A DNA stretch of 24,339 nt from Gammaproteobacteria bacterium UBA3498 (GTDB taxonomy: Bacteria > Pseudomonadota > Gammaproteobacteria > Pseudomonadales > Pseudohongiellaceae). How positions within the stretch are numbered: the first letter of the stretch is position 1; every line of letters begins with the position of its first letter. This document shows positions 24,016 through 24,339 of this stretch, one piece after another. The position numbers and the translations under genes were made by a program. The notes below the pieces were generated by a model. The model was not told the DNA's origin and did no database searches. It worked only from the letters and a program-made list of their open reading frames with translations. The DNA lies in assembly GCA_002377605.1 (NCBI GenBank), contig DFQD01000047.1, positions 41,669-66,007 of the forward strand. The letters run 5' to 3'.

Positions 24016-24339
24016 CTATTGCGCAGACAGAAAAGTCTCCGATCGCAAGCGTGCATTTTCATGTATGTTCATGTAAAACACGTTGTAATCGAAAAGATGA
24101 TAGGACGTCCCAGCAAATCCTGATTCTCCGAACGCAGGATCTTCCAGTCTTTCTACAAACAAAGTTCCATCGCGACATTGGGCGCCAGTTAAACCGACAA
24201 TTGGTGCGGCCAGAGAATTAAAGATTTTTCCTTGCGCAGTATCTTCTGAACCACTAAAAAACAAGTTGTATGAATGCTGAGGAATAACAATACCTGCGTT
24301 TTGTTCAGCGCTAACTGCTTCTTCATCAAGACTCCATGC
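24016..24339 (-). CDS. Unrecognised protein, C-terminal end only (partial)
   Basis: The minus-strand frame is open from the right window edge to a stop at 24016, giving 107 codons and no start. The residues include SYNLFFSGSEDTAQ, PIVGLTGAQCRDGTLFVERL and SYHLFDYNVFYMNIHENARL. I do not recognise a family. The segment is acidic and aromatic, has no membrane helix and one cysteine. It ends 13 bp before the amidase start, so the two genes are probably in one operon. An in-frame TTG at 24264 is not convincing as a start, because the frame continues upstream without a stop. Confidence 0.6.
   Translation of the reverse strand, partial: AWSLDEEAVSAEQNAGIVIPQHSYNLFFSGSEDTAQGKIFNSLAAPIVGLTGAQCRDGTLFVERLEDPAFGESGFAGTSYHLFDYNVFYMNIHENARLRSETFLSAQ

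Noticed and set aside
22572..24062. Longer start (24062) for the amidase
   Set aside because: It would overlap the upstream gene's last codons by 47 bp, and the added residues are unlike the family N-terminus.

Overview
This window looks like chromosomal DNA of a heterotrophic, probably marine, gammaproteobacterium. The evidence is indirect: moderate GC, secreted PQQ-type beta-propellers, a CRTAC1/UnbV protein, a cytochrome c fused to a copper-monooxygenase-like domain, a lipoprotein sulfatase, a sodium-dependent NSS transporter and a lipoprotein DUF3604 protein. No rRNA, tRNA, transposase, phage or CRISPR was seen, and no full-length gene is broken. Taxonomy is inferred from gene content only.

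Left edge (1-1989). The N-terminal part of a secreted quinoprotein dehydrogenase runs off the left end on the minus strand. It is followed by the only long gene-free stretch, about 1.15 kb. That stretch has an AT-rich half with one perfect DnaA box and a TATAAT-type promoter candidate. Its second half is a run of stem-loops, one of them capped by a GCAA tetraloop, ending in a GTAG-headed REP-like hairpin. I read it as a possible undescribed structured RNA, or a REP-terminated repeat unit. A YdjM-family inner-membrane protein (1990-3045, +) follows.

Envelope redox block (3097-10366). Four minus-strand genes form a likely operon, transcribed from about 8.0 kb leftward. They encode a secreted protein of unknown function, a cytochrome c/copper-monooxygenase-like protein, a CRTAC1 family FG-GAP protein with an ASPIC/UnbV domain, and a membrane-anchored split-barrel (deazaflavin/FMN-type) protein. 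Diverging from the same 211-bp gap are a secreted PVADH-like beta-propeller and a cupin. All six products appear to be exported or anchored, so this is probably one periplasmic oxidation module with an unknown substrate.

Catabolic operon (10377-19638, minus). Seven close-packed genes are transcribed leftward: DUF3604 lipoprotein, alpha/beta hydrolase, MFS transporter, ACMSD-like amidohydrolase, NSS transporter, Sir2 deacylase and lipoprotein sulfatase. Upstream of the first gene is a good promoter (TAGACA-N17-TATCTT on the minus strand), and a perfect dyad covers the expected start site. The set suggests hydrolysis or desulfation of an imported, possibly aromatic or amino-acid-like compound. 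A sirtuin translationally coupled to a sulfatase is unusual.

Right end (19828-24339, minus). This part holds an ornithine cyclodeaminase/mu-crystallin family enzyme with tandem 13-bp repeats upstream, a secreted serine beta-lactamase-like hydrolase, an amidase-signature enzyme, and the C-terminal end of an unrecognised protein cut by the window edge. Everything from 10377 rightward is on the minus strand.
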